A stretch of 53,187 nucleotides of DNA, from NCBI GenBank assembly GCA_902787835.1, contig CADAHU010000005.1, forward strand, positions 1 through 53,187, written 5' to 3'. Every line of letters starts with the position of its first letter. Within the stretch, counting starts at the first letter, position 1. This document shows positions 26,345 to 34,799 of this stretch, one piece after another. Below the pieces are notes generated by a model. That model was not told where the DNA came from. It worked only from the letters and a program-made list of their open reading frames with translations, and did no database searches. The position numbers were made by a program, and so were the translations under genes. This stretch comes from an uncultured Eubacteriales bacterium (GTDB lineage: Bacteria > Bacillota > Clostridia > Christensenellales > Aristaeellaceae).

Positions 26345-27373
26345 TCAGAACCACTGGAGCAGGGAAACCACGGCCAGCGCCGACAGGACCAGGGTAACGA
26401 TGCCGTACATCAGCACGATCTGGGTTTCCTTCATGCCGCACATCTCAAAATGATGATGGATGGGCGACATTTTGAAGATGCGCTTGCCATGGGTCAGCTT
26501 AAAGTAGTAGCGCTGCAGGATCACCGATACGGAGCTCATCACGCAGGTGAAGCAGATCAGCAGCAGCAGAAACTCGATTTTGAGCACCACGGCGATGCCC
26601 ACCATCACCGCGCCGATGAACATGCTGCCGGTATCGCCCATAAAGATCTGGGCCGGATAATGGTTGAACCGCAGGAAGCCGATGGCCGCGCCGGCCATGG
26701 CAAAGGCCAGGATGCCGCACAGGGCGTTGTTCTGCCCCTCCTTCATCAGGAAGGCGATGACGCCGAAGGCCGCCATGCCCACCACGGTAACGGTGGAGAG
26801 CAAGCCGTCCAGGCCATCCTGCAGGTTGGAGCTGTTGGTCATAAACAGCACGGTCAGCGTGATCAGCGGAATATAAAAGATGCCCAGATCCCAGGTTTTG
26901 CCGGTAAAGGGAATGATCACGTCGCTGCCCACATAGAAGTAGGCCCATACCGCGAACACCAAGCCGATGGCCACCTGCCGCACGATCTTCTGCATGGGCT
27001 TCAGGCCCTCGTGGTCCTTCTTGACATCCTTGATGTAATCATCGGAGAAGCCCACCAGCAGCATGCAGGCAATCACCAGGAAGAGCAGCGCCCACAGCGC
27101 GTTCTCCAGCGACCAGAAGGCCAACATGGGGATCGCTTGGCGGCCCATCCCGGCCCGCCAGGCCAGGTACAGCGCCACGGCGGATACCGCGGTGACAGGG
27201 CCCATAACGATGCCGCCCATGTTGGGCGTTCCTTTTTTGTTCAAGTGGCTCTGGGGGCCCAGCTCATACATGGTTTGGCCAAATTTGAGCTTCTTCAGCT
27301 TCAGGATGCACCCGGGCATCAGCACCAGCATCAGGATGGCGGCCAGCACAGCCGCGGCGATCATGTATACCAT
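26345..27373 (-). CDS. mraY: Phospho-N-acetylmuramoyl-pentapeptide-transferase
   Basis: A 342-residue polytopic enzyme that moves phospho-MurNAc-pentapeptide onto undecaprenyl phosphate, making lipid I. The start at 27373 has GGAG 7 bases upstream; the longer open frame has no site. Key residues are visible: HLNKKGTPNMGG, FSDDYIKDVKKDHEGL with the Asp pair, NLQDGLDGLLS, and PIHHHFEMCGMKETQIV with the His cluster. It directly follows murE with no murF between them. Confidence 0.96.
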   Translation of the reverse strand: MVYMIAAAVLAAILMLVLMPGCILKLKKLKFGQTMYELGPQSHLNKKGTPNMGGIVMGPVTAVSAVALYLAWRAGMGRQAIPMLAFWSLENALWALLFLVIACMLLVGFSDDYIKDVKKDHEGLKPMQKIVRQVAIGLVFAVWAYFYVGSDVIIPFTGKTWDLGIFYIPLITLTVLFMTNSSNLQDGLDGLLSTVTVVGMAAFGVIAFLMKEGQNNALCGILAFAMAGAAIGFLRFNHYPAQIFMGDTGSMFIGAVMVGIAVVLKIEFLLLLICFTCVMSSVSVILQRYYFKLTHGKRIFKMSPIHHHFEMCGMKETQIVLMYGIVTLVLSALAVVSLLQWF

Positions 27374-27389
27374 GCGTATCTCCTTTGGT

Positions 27390-28859
27390 TCAGCGGGCGG
27401 TTTCGGGCTGGCCCATTTCCGCCAGCAGCTCCCGCACCACCACTTTTTCATCGAAGGGCCGTTTGACGCCCTTGATCTCCTGGTAGGTCTCATGGCCCTT
27501 GCCCGCCAGCACCACCAGATCGCCCTCTTTGGCGATGCTCAGGGCGTAGCGGATGGCCTCCCGGCGGTTCTCGATCACGGTATAGGGCTTGTCCGTATGG
27601 CGGATGCCCTCCTCGATGGCCGCCAGGATATCATAGGGATCCTCGTTGCGCGGGTTATCGCTGGTCAGGATGCAATAGTCCGCCAGCCTGCCGCCGATCT
27701 CCCCCATCATGGGCCGCTTGCCGTGATCGCGGTCGCCGCCGCAGCCAAACAGGGCGATGACCCGTCCCTTGGTAAAATCGCGCACGGCGGTCAATATGTT
27801 CTCCAGCGCCTCGGGCGAATGGGAATAATCCAGCAGCACCTTATAGGGCGTATGGGTCTCCAGCATCTCCGCCCGGCCGGGTACCGCGCGCACGCTCTCC
27901 AGCCCGCGCACGATATCATCCAGCCCGATGCCCAGCGCCAGGGCGGCGGCCGCCGCCGTCAGCGCGTTGTATACGTTAAAAATACCCGTCATCTGCAGGT
28001 GCACCAGGCGCTCGCCCTGGGCCAGCACGCAGATGCGGAAGGTAACGCCGTTTTCGCTGATCTCGATATCCCGGGCATAGAGCTCCGCGTTGGTGCTGAT
28101 GCCGTAGCGCAGATAGGGAATGGCAATCTCCCGCATGATGCGCAGGGAGGTTTCATCATCCACATTGAGCGCCGCCTGCTGCACGTGCTCCGGCACGAAG
28201 AAGGACTTTTTGGCCTGGAAATAGCGCTCCATGGTTTCAAAATAGTCCAGATGATCCTGGGAAAGGTTGGTATAGCAGCCCACATCGTACAGGATGCCGT
28301 CCACCCGGTGCATATCGATGGCGTGGGCCGATACCTCCATGACCACGGCCTGCACACCCTCATCGGCCATGCGGCGCAGCAGCCCCTGCAGGTGATGGGC
28401 CTCCGGGGTGGTCATATCCCCATGGATGAATTCGCTGCCGATCATATTGCCGGTGGTGCCGATCAGGCCGGCCTTCATGCCCGCCGCCTCCAGGATGGCC
28501 TTGATCAGGTAGCTGGAGGTGGTCTTGCCCTTGGTGCCGGTGATGCCGATCATCTTCATGCCCCGGGCAGGATTGCCGTACAGCGCCGCGCACATGGGGC
28601 CGATGGCCTCGCGCACGCTGCGCACCAGCACCTGCGGCGCATCCAGGGGCAGCAAGCGCTCCACCACCAGGGCGGACGCTCCGTTTTTGATGGCCTGCTC
28701 CGCAAATTGGTGGCCGTCAAAGCGCGCGCCGGATATGCAGAAGAAAAGCCCGTTTACCTGCTTTTCCCGGCTGTTGATAAAGGGATTTGCCACCTCGCAG
28801 TCTCCCTGTACCGATAGGATCTCCTCCGCGCAGCAGCGCGCAAGCTCGGTCAGTTTCAT
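27390..28859 (-). CDS. murE: UDP-MurNAc-tripeptide synthetase, meso-DAP adding
   Basis: A 489-residue Mur ligase that adds the third stem-peptide residue. It has the ATP loop ITGTKGKTTSSYLIKAIL near 105, the carbamylated-Lys region RYFQAKKSFF, LLDYSHSPEALENIL, and GCGGDRDHGKRPMM. The substrate motif DNPRNEDP near 403 is the meso-diaminopimelate form (DNPR), not the lysine form, so the wall should contain meso-DAP. AAGGAG precedes the start. It sits between the PBP and mraY genes. Confidence 0.95.
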   Translation of the reverse strand: MKLTELARCCAEEILSVQGDCEVANPFINSREKQVNGLFFCISGARFDGHQFAEQAIKNGASALVVERLLPLDAPQVLVRSVREAIGPMCAALYGNPARGMKMIGITGTKGKTTSSYLIKAILEAAGMKAGLIGTTGNMIGSEFIHGDMTTPEAHHLQGLLRRMADEGVQAVVMEVSAHAIDMHRVDGILYDVGCYTNLSQDHLDYFETMERYFQAKKSFFVPEHVQQAALNVDDETSLRIMREIAIPYLRYGISTNAELYARDIEISENGVTFRICVLAQGERLVHLQMTGIFNVYNALTAAAAALALGIGLDDIVRGLESVRAVPGRAEMLETHTPYKVLLDYSHSPEALENILTAVRDFTKGRVIALFGCGGDRDHGKRPMMGEIGGRLADYCILTSDNPRNEDPYDILAAIEEGIRHTDKPYTVIENRREAIRYALSIAKEGDLVVLAGKGHETYQEIKGVKRPFDEKVVVRELLAEMGQPETAR

Positions 28860-28908
28860 GCAGTTTCTCCTTTTCAGTAGGACAGCTCACTCATTATTTT
28901 GATGCCGC

Positions 28909-31023
28909 TCACGGCAGGGCGAAGGTGACCTCCACCTTGCCGCCCTTGGCGGCGTATATGCCGGCGGCCGGCCTTTGCCCCACGGCAATCCCCGAGCCCA
29001 CCAGCTCCATATCGAATCCCCGGGCGCGCAGCGCCCGGCTTGCCTCCACCACGCTCATGCCGCGCACGTCAGGCACGGCGGCCATCAGATCGGGCGTTGC
29101 CGCCGCACGGTCATCGGTGTAGAGCATCATCTGCCCGCCTGCCATCAGGCTGGCGCCGGGCGGCGGCATCTGGTCGGTGATCACATCGCTGACGCCGTCG
29201 GTTTCCCATTTGACGTTCAATGCGCGCAGGGCGCGGCCAGCTTCCGTCAGGGTCATCCCCCGCAGATCGGGCACCTCCACCCGCTTCCGGTCGTCCTCGC
29301 CCGCCCGCGGATAGCCCAGGTATTCCAGGGTATCCTCAATGATCTGACGGGCGAAGGGTGCTGCCGTGGTACCGCCGTAATCCACCGGCACGTCGGCCGC
29401 GTTGACGGTGACCAGCACCGCGAACCGCGGGTTCTCCACCGGCGCGAAGCCGATAAAGGAGCCGATGTGCACCGCGGAGGATACCTTGCCATCGATATAC
29501 ACCTGGGCGGTGCCCGTCTTTCCGCCCACGCGATAGCCCTCGATATAGGCGTTATGGCCGCCGCCCGCGGCGACCACCTGCTCCAGCAGCTCCCGCATGG
29601 TCTGGCTGGTTTCCGGACGGATAGGCGCGGCCATCACCTGGGCCGCGGTGCGCTGGATCACATCGCCCTCCTCGTTCAGCACGGCGGCTACAATGTAGGG
29701 CTTCATCAGCCGCCCGCCGTTGACCACCGCCGAGAAGGCCGTGATCAGCTGCAGCGGCGTTACGGCCACGCTTTGGCCAAAACCGATGCGGGCCAGATCC
29801 ACCGATTTGACATACCGGCTGTTGATCAGGATGCCCGCGCCTTCGCCGGGCAGATCGATGCCCGTGCGCGTTCCCAGGCCGAAGGCCCGCAAATACTGGT
29901 AGAAGCGATCGGCGCCCAGCCGCAGAGCCAATTGCACGAATACGGGATTGCAGCTGTTTTGCAGCCCCTGGGCCAGCGTTTCCGCGCCGTGGCTGTTTTT
30001 CCAGCAGCGGATGGTATCGCCATCCACCCGGATGGAGCCGGTGCAGGTGAAGCCATCGTTCACCGTAGCCACGCCCGCATCCAGCGCCGCGGCGCAGGTC
30101 AGGCTCTTGAAGGTGGAGCCCGGCTCGTAGGCGTCGCTGACCGCGGTAATACGCATGAGCCGCGCCAGCGTCTCCCCGTCCTCCCGGGGCGGATCGTTGG
30201 GATCGTAATCCGGCTTCATGCACATGGCCAGGATGGCTCCGGTATTGACATCCATCACGATGGCCTGCACCGCCTGGGCGTTGTTGACGGCGATGCACTC
30301 GCGCATGGCCCGCTCGGTGAAGGCCTGGATACTGTTGTCGATGGTGAGCTGCAGCGTATCGCCCCGCTGGGGCGCCACATAGGTGGTGCTGCCGCCCGGC
30401 ATAAACCGGGATTTGCGGTCCACCTCGGTGAGCAGCAGCCCGTCCTCGCCGGCCAGCGCGGTGTTATAGAGCTGCTCCAGCCCCGATTGCCCCACGCTGT
30501 CCACGTTGGTCAGGCCCAGCACCTGGCTGAGGAACGCCCCATTCAGGTAAACCCGCCGGCTATCCTCCGAGAAGGCGAGCCCCTGCAGCAGCTGATCCAG
30601 GGCGTCGTCCTGGGCGCGCAGGGCGCGGATGGCGTCCACCGTCTCCCGGGGCACCTGACGCTTGAGCTGCACCGAGGCGTAGGCCTTGTTGCCAAGCCTG
30701 CGGATCATCAGATCCCGGTCGACCTTGAGCAGCGGGGCCAACGCGTCGGCAAAGGCTTCCTCGTCGGCCACCGCTCTGGGGTTGGCGGATACGATGTAGG
30801 CGGTGGTGCTCATGACCAGGGGATCGCCCCGGCTGTCCAGGATGCTGCCGCGCTGGGCGGACACCTTGCCCTCCTGGGTCCACTGGCGGACGCCCCGGGC
30901 GGTCAGCTCCTCGCCTTGAATAACAGTAAGGCTGACAATGCGCACCGTGATCGCGCCAAACAGCGCCACCAGCACGATCATCAGCTTCCATATTCTCTGA
31001 CGTATCAGGATTTCTGCGCGCAT
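28909..31023 (-). CDS. FtsI/SpoVD-type penicillin-binding protein with PASTA domains
   Basis: A 704-residue class B transpeptidase. One N-terminal membrane segment (about 13-33) is followed by a dimerisation domain (QRGSILDSRGDPLVMSTTAY). The transpeptidase domain has the active Ser in EPGSTFKSL near 303, NSCNPVF and GGKTGTAQVY near 501. Two PASTA domains follow (from about 580 and 645; PDLRGMTLTEAGRALRALN and PDVRGMSVVEASRALRARG). The tail suggests a SpoVD-like enzyme, but as the only PBP in the cluster it probably serves vegetative division. Confidence 0.93.
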   Translation of the reverse strand: MRAEILIRQRIWKLMIVLVALFGAITVRIVSLTVIQGEELTARGVRQWTQEGKVSAQRGSILDSRGDPLVMSTTAYIVSANPRAVADEEAFADALAPLLKVDRDLMIRRLGNKAYASVQLKRQVPRETVDAIRALRAQDDALDQLLQGLAFSEDSRRVYLNGAFLSQVLGLTNVDSVGQSGLEQLYNTALAGEDGLLLTEVDRKSRFMPGGSTTYVAPQRGDTLQLTIDNSIQAFTERAMRECIAVNNAQAVQAIVMDVNTGAILAMCMKPDYDPNDPPREDGETLARLMRITAVSDAYEPGSTFKSLTCAAALDAGVATVNDGFTCTGSIRVDGDTIRCWKNSHGAETLAQGLQNSCNPVFVQLALRLGADRFYQYLRAFGLGTRTGIDLPGEGAGILINSRYVKSVDLARIGFGQSVAVTPLQLITAFSAVVNGGRLMKPYIVAAVLNEEGDVIQRTAAQVMAAPIRPETSQTMRELLEQVVAAGGGHNAYIEGYRVGGKTGTAQVYIDGKVSSAVHIGSFIGFAPVENPRFAVLVTVNAADVPVDYGGTTAAPFARQIIEDTLEYLGYPRAGEDDRKRVEVPDLRGMTLTEAGRALRALNVKWETDGVSDVITDQMPPPGASLMAGGQMMLYTDDRAAATPDLMAAVPDVRGMSVVEASRALRARGFDMELVGSGIAVGQRPAAGIYAAKGGKVEVTFALP

Positions 31024-31062
31024 GCTTCCTCCCTCTCCTTGCTTGCGCGCCCGCGCCGGCGG

Positions 31063-31575
31063 TCAGTTATCCGGCGCAGTCCGGTTGGCAGCGGCGGAGA
31101 GGGAGTAATCCACCTGCCAGGGACGGGTGTCGGGCGCTTTGATTTCCACAGGCACAACGCCGTCGCTGTACACCATGCCCAGGTCATGGGAAGCCCTGTA
31201 CTCCAGGTTTTTGGAGGTCAGGCTGCTGCCGATCTGCTCCTGCAGCACGATGATATTGCGGCGGATGGACTGGATCTCGCTGTACAGTGCCTGGCCTTCC
31301 TTATACAGGGCGGCCCGCTTTGCCACAGCCGATACGTACATCATGGCCAGCACGAACACCGCGATGGAGACCAGGACCAATACGGCCTTCAGGGAGATAG
31401 TAATGGGCGCGCGGCGGGACGCGGCGGGCGCTTTGTAAGCGGAGCGGCCGTCGCAGTCTTCCCTGGCTTCCGCGCCGGGCACGTATACGTTTGCGCGCAC
31501 GTTCATGCGCGCGCCGGGAATTTCCTGGCGTCCGGCGGCAATGTAGGGCATCCGGGGATTCCGTGCAAGCGACAT
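31063..31575 (-). CDS. FtsL-like cell division protein
   Basis: A 170-residue bitopic protein. A cytoplasmic tail (1-55) is followed by one membrane segment (AVLVLVSIAVFVLAMMYVSA, about 64-84) and a heptad-rich stretch (EGQALYSEIQSIRRNIIVLQ) that should form a coiled coil, then a short conserved piece (NLEYRASHDLGMVYSDGV). This layout and the position between mraZ and the PBP gene identify it as FtsL-like despite weak sequence conservation in the family. AAAGGAG lies 10 bases upstream. Confidence 0.8.
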   Translation of the reverse strand: MSLARNPRMPYIAAGRQEIPGARMNVRANVYVPGAEAREDCDGRSAYKAPAASRRAPITISLKAVLVLVSIAVFVLAMMYVSAVAKRAALYKEGQALYSEIQSIRRNIIVLQEQIGSSLTSKNLEYRASHDLGMVYSDGVVPVEIKAPDTRPWQVDYSLSAAANRTAPDN

Positions 31576-31620
31576 TCCATTATATCTCCTTTCCCATCGT
31601 ATTTATGCCGGCTGGTTTGC

Positions 31621-32145
31621 TCAGTGTCTTCCGGCGATCTCAGCCTCGAAGGCCAGCACATCGGGGATATCCTGCAGCAGCTTGTCGATGGCGTCGCCGC
31701 CGGCTTCCACAGGCGTTACGCGAATGTAGTTGCCCGCGCCGCTGATATCCACGTTGCGCGCGTCACCCAGAAATTTTCCGCGCAGCGCCTGGGGCAGCAG
31801 CACGCGGCCCTGGCCGTCGCACTCGCAGTCATCGTAGGTGTATTTGGTAAACAGCGTCACCACGCGTTCCATGCGCATGTCCTTCTCCTGGAGCTCCAGC
31901 AGGCTGCAGTAGTACAGCTCCCACTCGTGCTGCGGGAAGAGGGCAATGGCCTTGAAATCCGGCGCGATGCATACGTAAAAGGTTTCCCCCAGGGAGGTGC
32001 GCATGGGCGCGGGGATGATCATGCGTCCCTTGGCGTCCAGGCCATGGGTATAGGTGCCGCGGAAGCCATGGCGAAGCAGATGCCTGTGCTTGTCCAACAG
32101 CGCGGACTGCGCCGGGGTCACGTCCTCTTTACGGGCATCGGCCAC
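31621..32145 (-). CDS. mraZ: Transcriptional regulator MraZ
   Basis: A 174-residue protein with two AbrB-like DNA-binding modules: GTYTHGLDAKGRMIIPAPMR and CECDGQGRVLLPQALR. It heads the division cluster and normally represses it. The start chosen is GTG 32145, with GGAGG 8 bases upstream; an in-frame start at 32169 is possible. An extension of about 25 residues precedes the first module. In most bacteria rsmH follows immediately; here the FtsL-like gene does, after 45 bases. Confidence 0.93.
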   Translation of the reverse strand: MADARKEDVTPAQSALLDKHRHLLRHGFRGTYTHGLDAKGRMIIPAPMRTSLGETFYVCIAPDFKAIALFPQHEWELYYCSLLELQEKDMRMERVVTLFTKYTYDDCECDGQGRVLLPQALRGKFLGDARNVDISGAGNYIRVTPVEAGGDAIDKLLQDIPDVLAFEAEIAGRH

Positions 32146-32198
32146 GCTGCTCGCCTCCTTTTCCACCACAAAATTACACTTTCCTGGTTGTGATCACC

Positions 32199-32227
32199 AT
32201 TATAATCCACTTTTTGGGCAGAAGCAA
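32199..32227 (-). promoter_or_regulatory. Promoter of the mraZ-led cluster
   Basis: Minus-strand TTGCTT (32222-32227) and TATAAT (32199-32204) are 17 bases apart, about 55 bases upstream of the mraZ start. Confidence 0.75.
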
Positions 32228-32333
32228 GCAGCCTCCGGTTTCTTTGGGCTTTCATTTCGTCATACTTTTGAAACATTTGTTATAATTCAAGAATATGTGT
32301 TCGCATTCGCGATTTATTTTTGCGCAAATAAAG

Positions 32334-32362
32334 AGTCCGGATTTCTCCGGACTTCAGTTTTT
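32334..32362. terminator. Hairpin in the mraZ upstream gap
   Basis: AGTCCGGA and TCCGGACT form an 8-bp stem with a 4-base loop (GAAA on the minus strand), with TTCAGTTTTTT after it on the plus strand and CTTTATTT on the minus strand. It probably ends minus-strand transcripts from the metallophosphoesterase. The rest of 32363-32600 is AT-rich and holds an inverted repeat at 32462-32491 but no gene I can see. Confidence 0.6.
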
Positions 32363-32601
32363 TAGTATAATTCTTATAATATTTTAGTCAATTAAATGTC
32401 GTTATCTTACAATTTTTTGCTTCATAAAAACTTAATTTTTGTTTGGCGTTTTTGTGTCTCATTTTTACAGTTCATTCATTTTCTGTAAAAATTGCAATTG
32501 GGAGCCGCCGCCACCGCAGCGGCCCAGCCTGGGATCAGCCGTCCCCTCCGCGCCCGTTTCAGGGTGGATATTGACCAGATGCGCCATCCCGCATTCCCTT
32601 T

Positions 32602-33309
32602 TCAGGCACCCGTTCCCACCGGAGCCGGCAGCTGATACAGCCGGAACCCCAAACCATCGCAGGAAACAAAATGATAGCGCACGCCGTTTACCTCCCCGGC
32701 AAAAGCGCCGCGGATGGATGCGCCGTGCAGATGGCCGTATACCACGTCCCCCACGCCGAACTCCTCCATCATATCGGAAACCGGCGTCTGCGCGCCGCCC
32801 TCCGCCAGCGGCGGATAATGGGTCAGGGCAATCAGCGGCCCCTGGGGCTGGATCTGCCGGGCGCGCTCCAGCGATATACGCAGGCGCAGCAGCTCCCGCG
32901 CGTACAGCCGGGCATCCTCCCCCGTTTCTCCCTGGGGACAGGTCCATCCCCGGGAGCCGCAAAAGGCGATCCCCTCCAGCAGCAGGGCGTCATTCTGCAG
33001 GGCGTACATATCCCGGGGCAGTATATCCCGCACCCGGCTGATGGCGCCCCACCAATAATCATGGTTGCCGCGCAGCAGGATCTTTCTCCCCGGCAGCTCG
33101 CCGATCTGTTCAAGATCGGGCACGGCGTCCTCCAGGCGCATGGCCCAGCTGATATCCCCGGGGATCAGCACGATATCCTCCTCCGTGACCCGTTCCCGCC
33201 AGTCGGCGCGTATTTTATCCCAATGGCCCTCCCAATGCGCGCCAAAGACGTTCATGGGCTTGTCATCGCCGCCGGGCAGGTGCAGATCCCCGATCGCGAA
33301 GATGTTCAT
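32602..33309 (-). CDS. Calcineurin-like metallophosphoesterase
   Basis: A 235-residue cytosolic hydrolase of the binuclear metallophosphoesterase superfamily. All signature motifs are seen in order: GDLHL near the N-terminus, PGDISWAM, RGNHDYWW, THYPP and GHLHGAS. The natural substrate is unknown; the family is widespread in Clostridia. It overlaps the stop of the zinc-ribbon gene by 4 bases, so the two are a translationally coupled pair. Confidence 0.9.
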   Translation of the reverse strand: MNIFAIGDLHLPGGDDKPMNVFGAHWEGHWDKIRADWRERVTEEDIVLIPGDISWAMRLEDAVPDLEQIGELPGRKILLRGNHDYWWGAISRVRDILPRDMYALQNDALLLEGIAFCGSRGWTCPQGETGEDARLYARELLRLRISLERARQIQPQGPLIALTHYPPLAEGGAQTPVSDMMEEFGVGDVVYGHLHGASIRGAFAGEVNGVRYHFVSCDGLGFRLYQLPAPVGTGA

Positions 33310-33716
33310 TTTCTGCGCCGGCCGCCCAGATCGGCGTCGGGATCATCCTCGTCCAGATCGTCCTCTTCCTCTTCTTCCTCGCCCAGGGCTTCCAGGGACA
33401 TGGTGCCATCGTCCTCGCCGTCGGTTTCGGGAATGATCTCATCCATGGTGCTCAGCGGATCGATGCCGATGGCCGCGTCCTCGGTGACCACGATGCCGTT
33501 GTCATCCTCCTGGGCGTTATCATCGCCGTTCATCTCCTTGTAGCAGAACAGGCACACATCCTTGCCGGGCATGGCCGGATGCTCGCCGCACATGGTGCAC
33601 ATTTCGATCTCTTCCCGCACGGGCTCTCCCTTCATTTCCAGGCGGCAGATCTTGCAGTACTGTTCGCCGTCGGTAATGTAGTTCAGTTCGCAGCGAGGGC
33701 ATTTGGTCAGTGTCAT
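33306..33716 (-). CDS. Zinc-ribbon protein with acidic tail
   Basis: A 136-residue protein. The N-terminus holds two Cys pairs, CPRC and CKIC (about 7-23), and a second pair set, CTMC and CLFC (about 40-58), suited to bind one or two zinc ions. The C-terminal half is strongly acidic (a run of five Glu within EEEEEDDLDEDDPDADLGG) and ends RRRK. From memory, small clostridial proteins with KCPRCELNYI occur beside metallophosphoesterases or nucleic-acid genes; no function is assigned. Coupled to the downstream phosphoesterase. Confidence 0.75.
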   Translation of the reverse strand: MTLTKCPRCELNYITDGEQYCKICRLEMKGEPVREEIEMCTMCGEHPAMPGKDVCLFCYKEMNGDDNAQEDDNGIVVTEDAAIGIDPLSTMDEIIPETDGEDDGTMSLEALGEEEEEEDDLDEDDPDADLGGRRRK

Positions 33717-33815
33717 GGGTTTACTTCCTCCAATTTATATACGATATTGCGTTTCCCGTTCAGCAAAGCGGATGCGCTGCCAGGAGTTTCCATGGAAGGG
33801 AGCTGGCAAAGCAAA

Positions 33816-33845
33816 TTGACACAGGCTGCCAAAATGATTTACAGT
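33816..33845 (+). promoter_or_regulatory. Promoter of the CAP-domain gene
   Basis: TTGACA (33816-33821) and TACAGT (33840-33845) are separated by 18 bases, 43 bases upstream of the start codon. Confidence 0.6.
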
Positions 33846-33888
33846 GAACATGCGATATCGCCATCACCAAACGATCATGGAGGCACCT

Positions 33889-34503
33889 ATGAAAACGAAC
33901 AAGAAAATCCTGCTCTGCGCGCTGCTGCTCTGCGCCGTCCATACGGCTGCGGCAGAAGGCGCGCCCGCATCCCAGTTTGGATTTAAGGGCTGGCCTTACC
34001 GCGTCCATACAACCTGCGTCACCATCCCGGCAAGGACGGCGGCGCCCCGCGTCACAGCGACGCCCCGGATTCCCGATACGCCGTCATCATCCGCTAACGT
34101 TGGGGATTATACTACGCTTTCGGTTTCTGCGCAAGAGTATTCTGCATGGAATTTACTGAACGCCGACCGCGAGGCCAACGGACGGCCCGCCCTGCCCCTG
34201 GATGAGGAGCTGTGCGCCATCGCGCGGATCAAGGCCTGCGACATGAAGGAGAACCGTTATTTTTCCCATGAATCCCCCACCTACGGCAAAGCGGCCGCCA
34301 TGCTGACCCTTTTCGGTTATGATTTCAAAGGCGTGGGCGAGAACATTGCCCATCACGCCACGGCGGAAAAATGCCAGGCGGCGTTCATGAGCAGCGACAG
34401 CCACCGCGCCAATATATTGGGCAAGCAGTGGACGCGCATGGGGATTGGCATCTGCTATGATGACCAGGGGTATGTTTACATGACCCAGCTGTTTGCGCGG
34501 TAA
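33889..34503 (+). CDS. Secreted CAP (SCP/PR1)-domain protein
   Basis: A 204-residue exported protein. The start at 33889 has GGAGG 8 bases upstream. The signal peptide KKILLCALLLCAVHTAAAEG ends near AAA. After a Thr/Pro-rich linker (about 45-80) lies a bacterial CAP domain (about 85-204): WNLLNADREANGRPALPLD, DMKENRYFSHESPTYG and GENIAHHATAEKCQAAFMSS, with the usual His and Glu pocket residues. This family in Firmicutes includes YkwD-like proteins; its biochemical role is unsettled. The 3' end overlaps a convergent small gene by 28 bases. Confidence 0.88.
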   Translation: MKTNKKILLCALLLCAVHTAAAEGAPASQFGFKGWPYRVHTTCVTIPARTAAPRVTATPRIPDTPSSSANVGDYTTLSVSAQEYSAWNLLNADREANGRPALPLDEELCAIARIKACDMKENRYFSHESPTYGKAAAMLTLFGYDFKGVGENIAHHATAEKCQAAFMSSDSHRANILGKQWTRMGIGICYDDQGYVYMTQLFAR

Positions 34504-34754
34504 GCCCGCCGCAGCCCGCCCGATCCCCGCAGGATCTGACGGTACGCCGCCCGTCTCAGCCACTGGCTGCGCTGCAAACGCGCGTCCGGGGCCGGGGCGG
34601 GCTTTTCCATATCTGGCACGGGCAATCGCTCCGCCGCGTCCACCCGCCGCAGCTGGCGCAGCGCCGCGCCGCCGCTCAGCGTCCGCGGGCGCGCGGGCAG
34701 CATGGCCGCCTCGCTCCAATCCATGGCGGGCCGCATGGCATCAGAAAGCCGCAT
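34476..34754 (-). CDS. Small hypothetical protein
   Basis: A 92-residue, Arg- and Ala-rich reading frame beginning MRLSDAMRPAMDWSEAAM. It has a strong ribosome site (AAAGGAGGGG, 7 bases before the ATG), which is the main reason to call it. No domain, signal peptide or membrane segment is seen. It overlaps the convergent CAP-domain gene by 28 bases. GC-rich composition alone could keep this frame open, so it may be spurious. Confidence 0.4.
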   Translation of the reverse strand: MRLSDAMRPAMDWSEAAMLPARPRTLSGGAALRQLRRVDAAERLPVPDMEKPAPAPDARLQRSQWLRRAAYRQILRGSGGLRRAYRANSWVM

Positions 34755-34799
34755 GGCATTCCCCTCCTTTCGGTTGGTTCATGCTATGCGGCCGGTTGA

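Noticed and set aside
28975..32193. 1072-residue open frame on the plus strand opposite the PBP, FtsL-like and mraZ genes
   Set aside because: Antisense to a clear operon; composition typical of codon-bias shadows.
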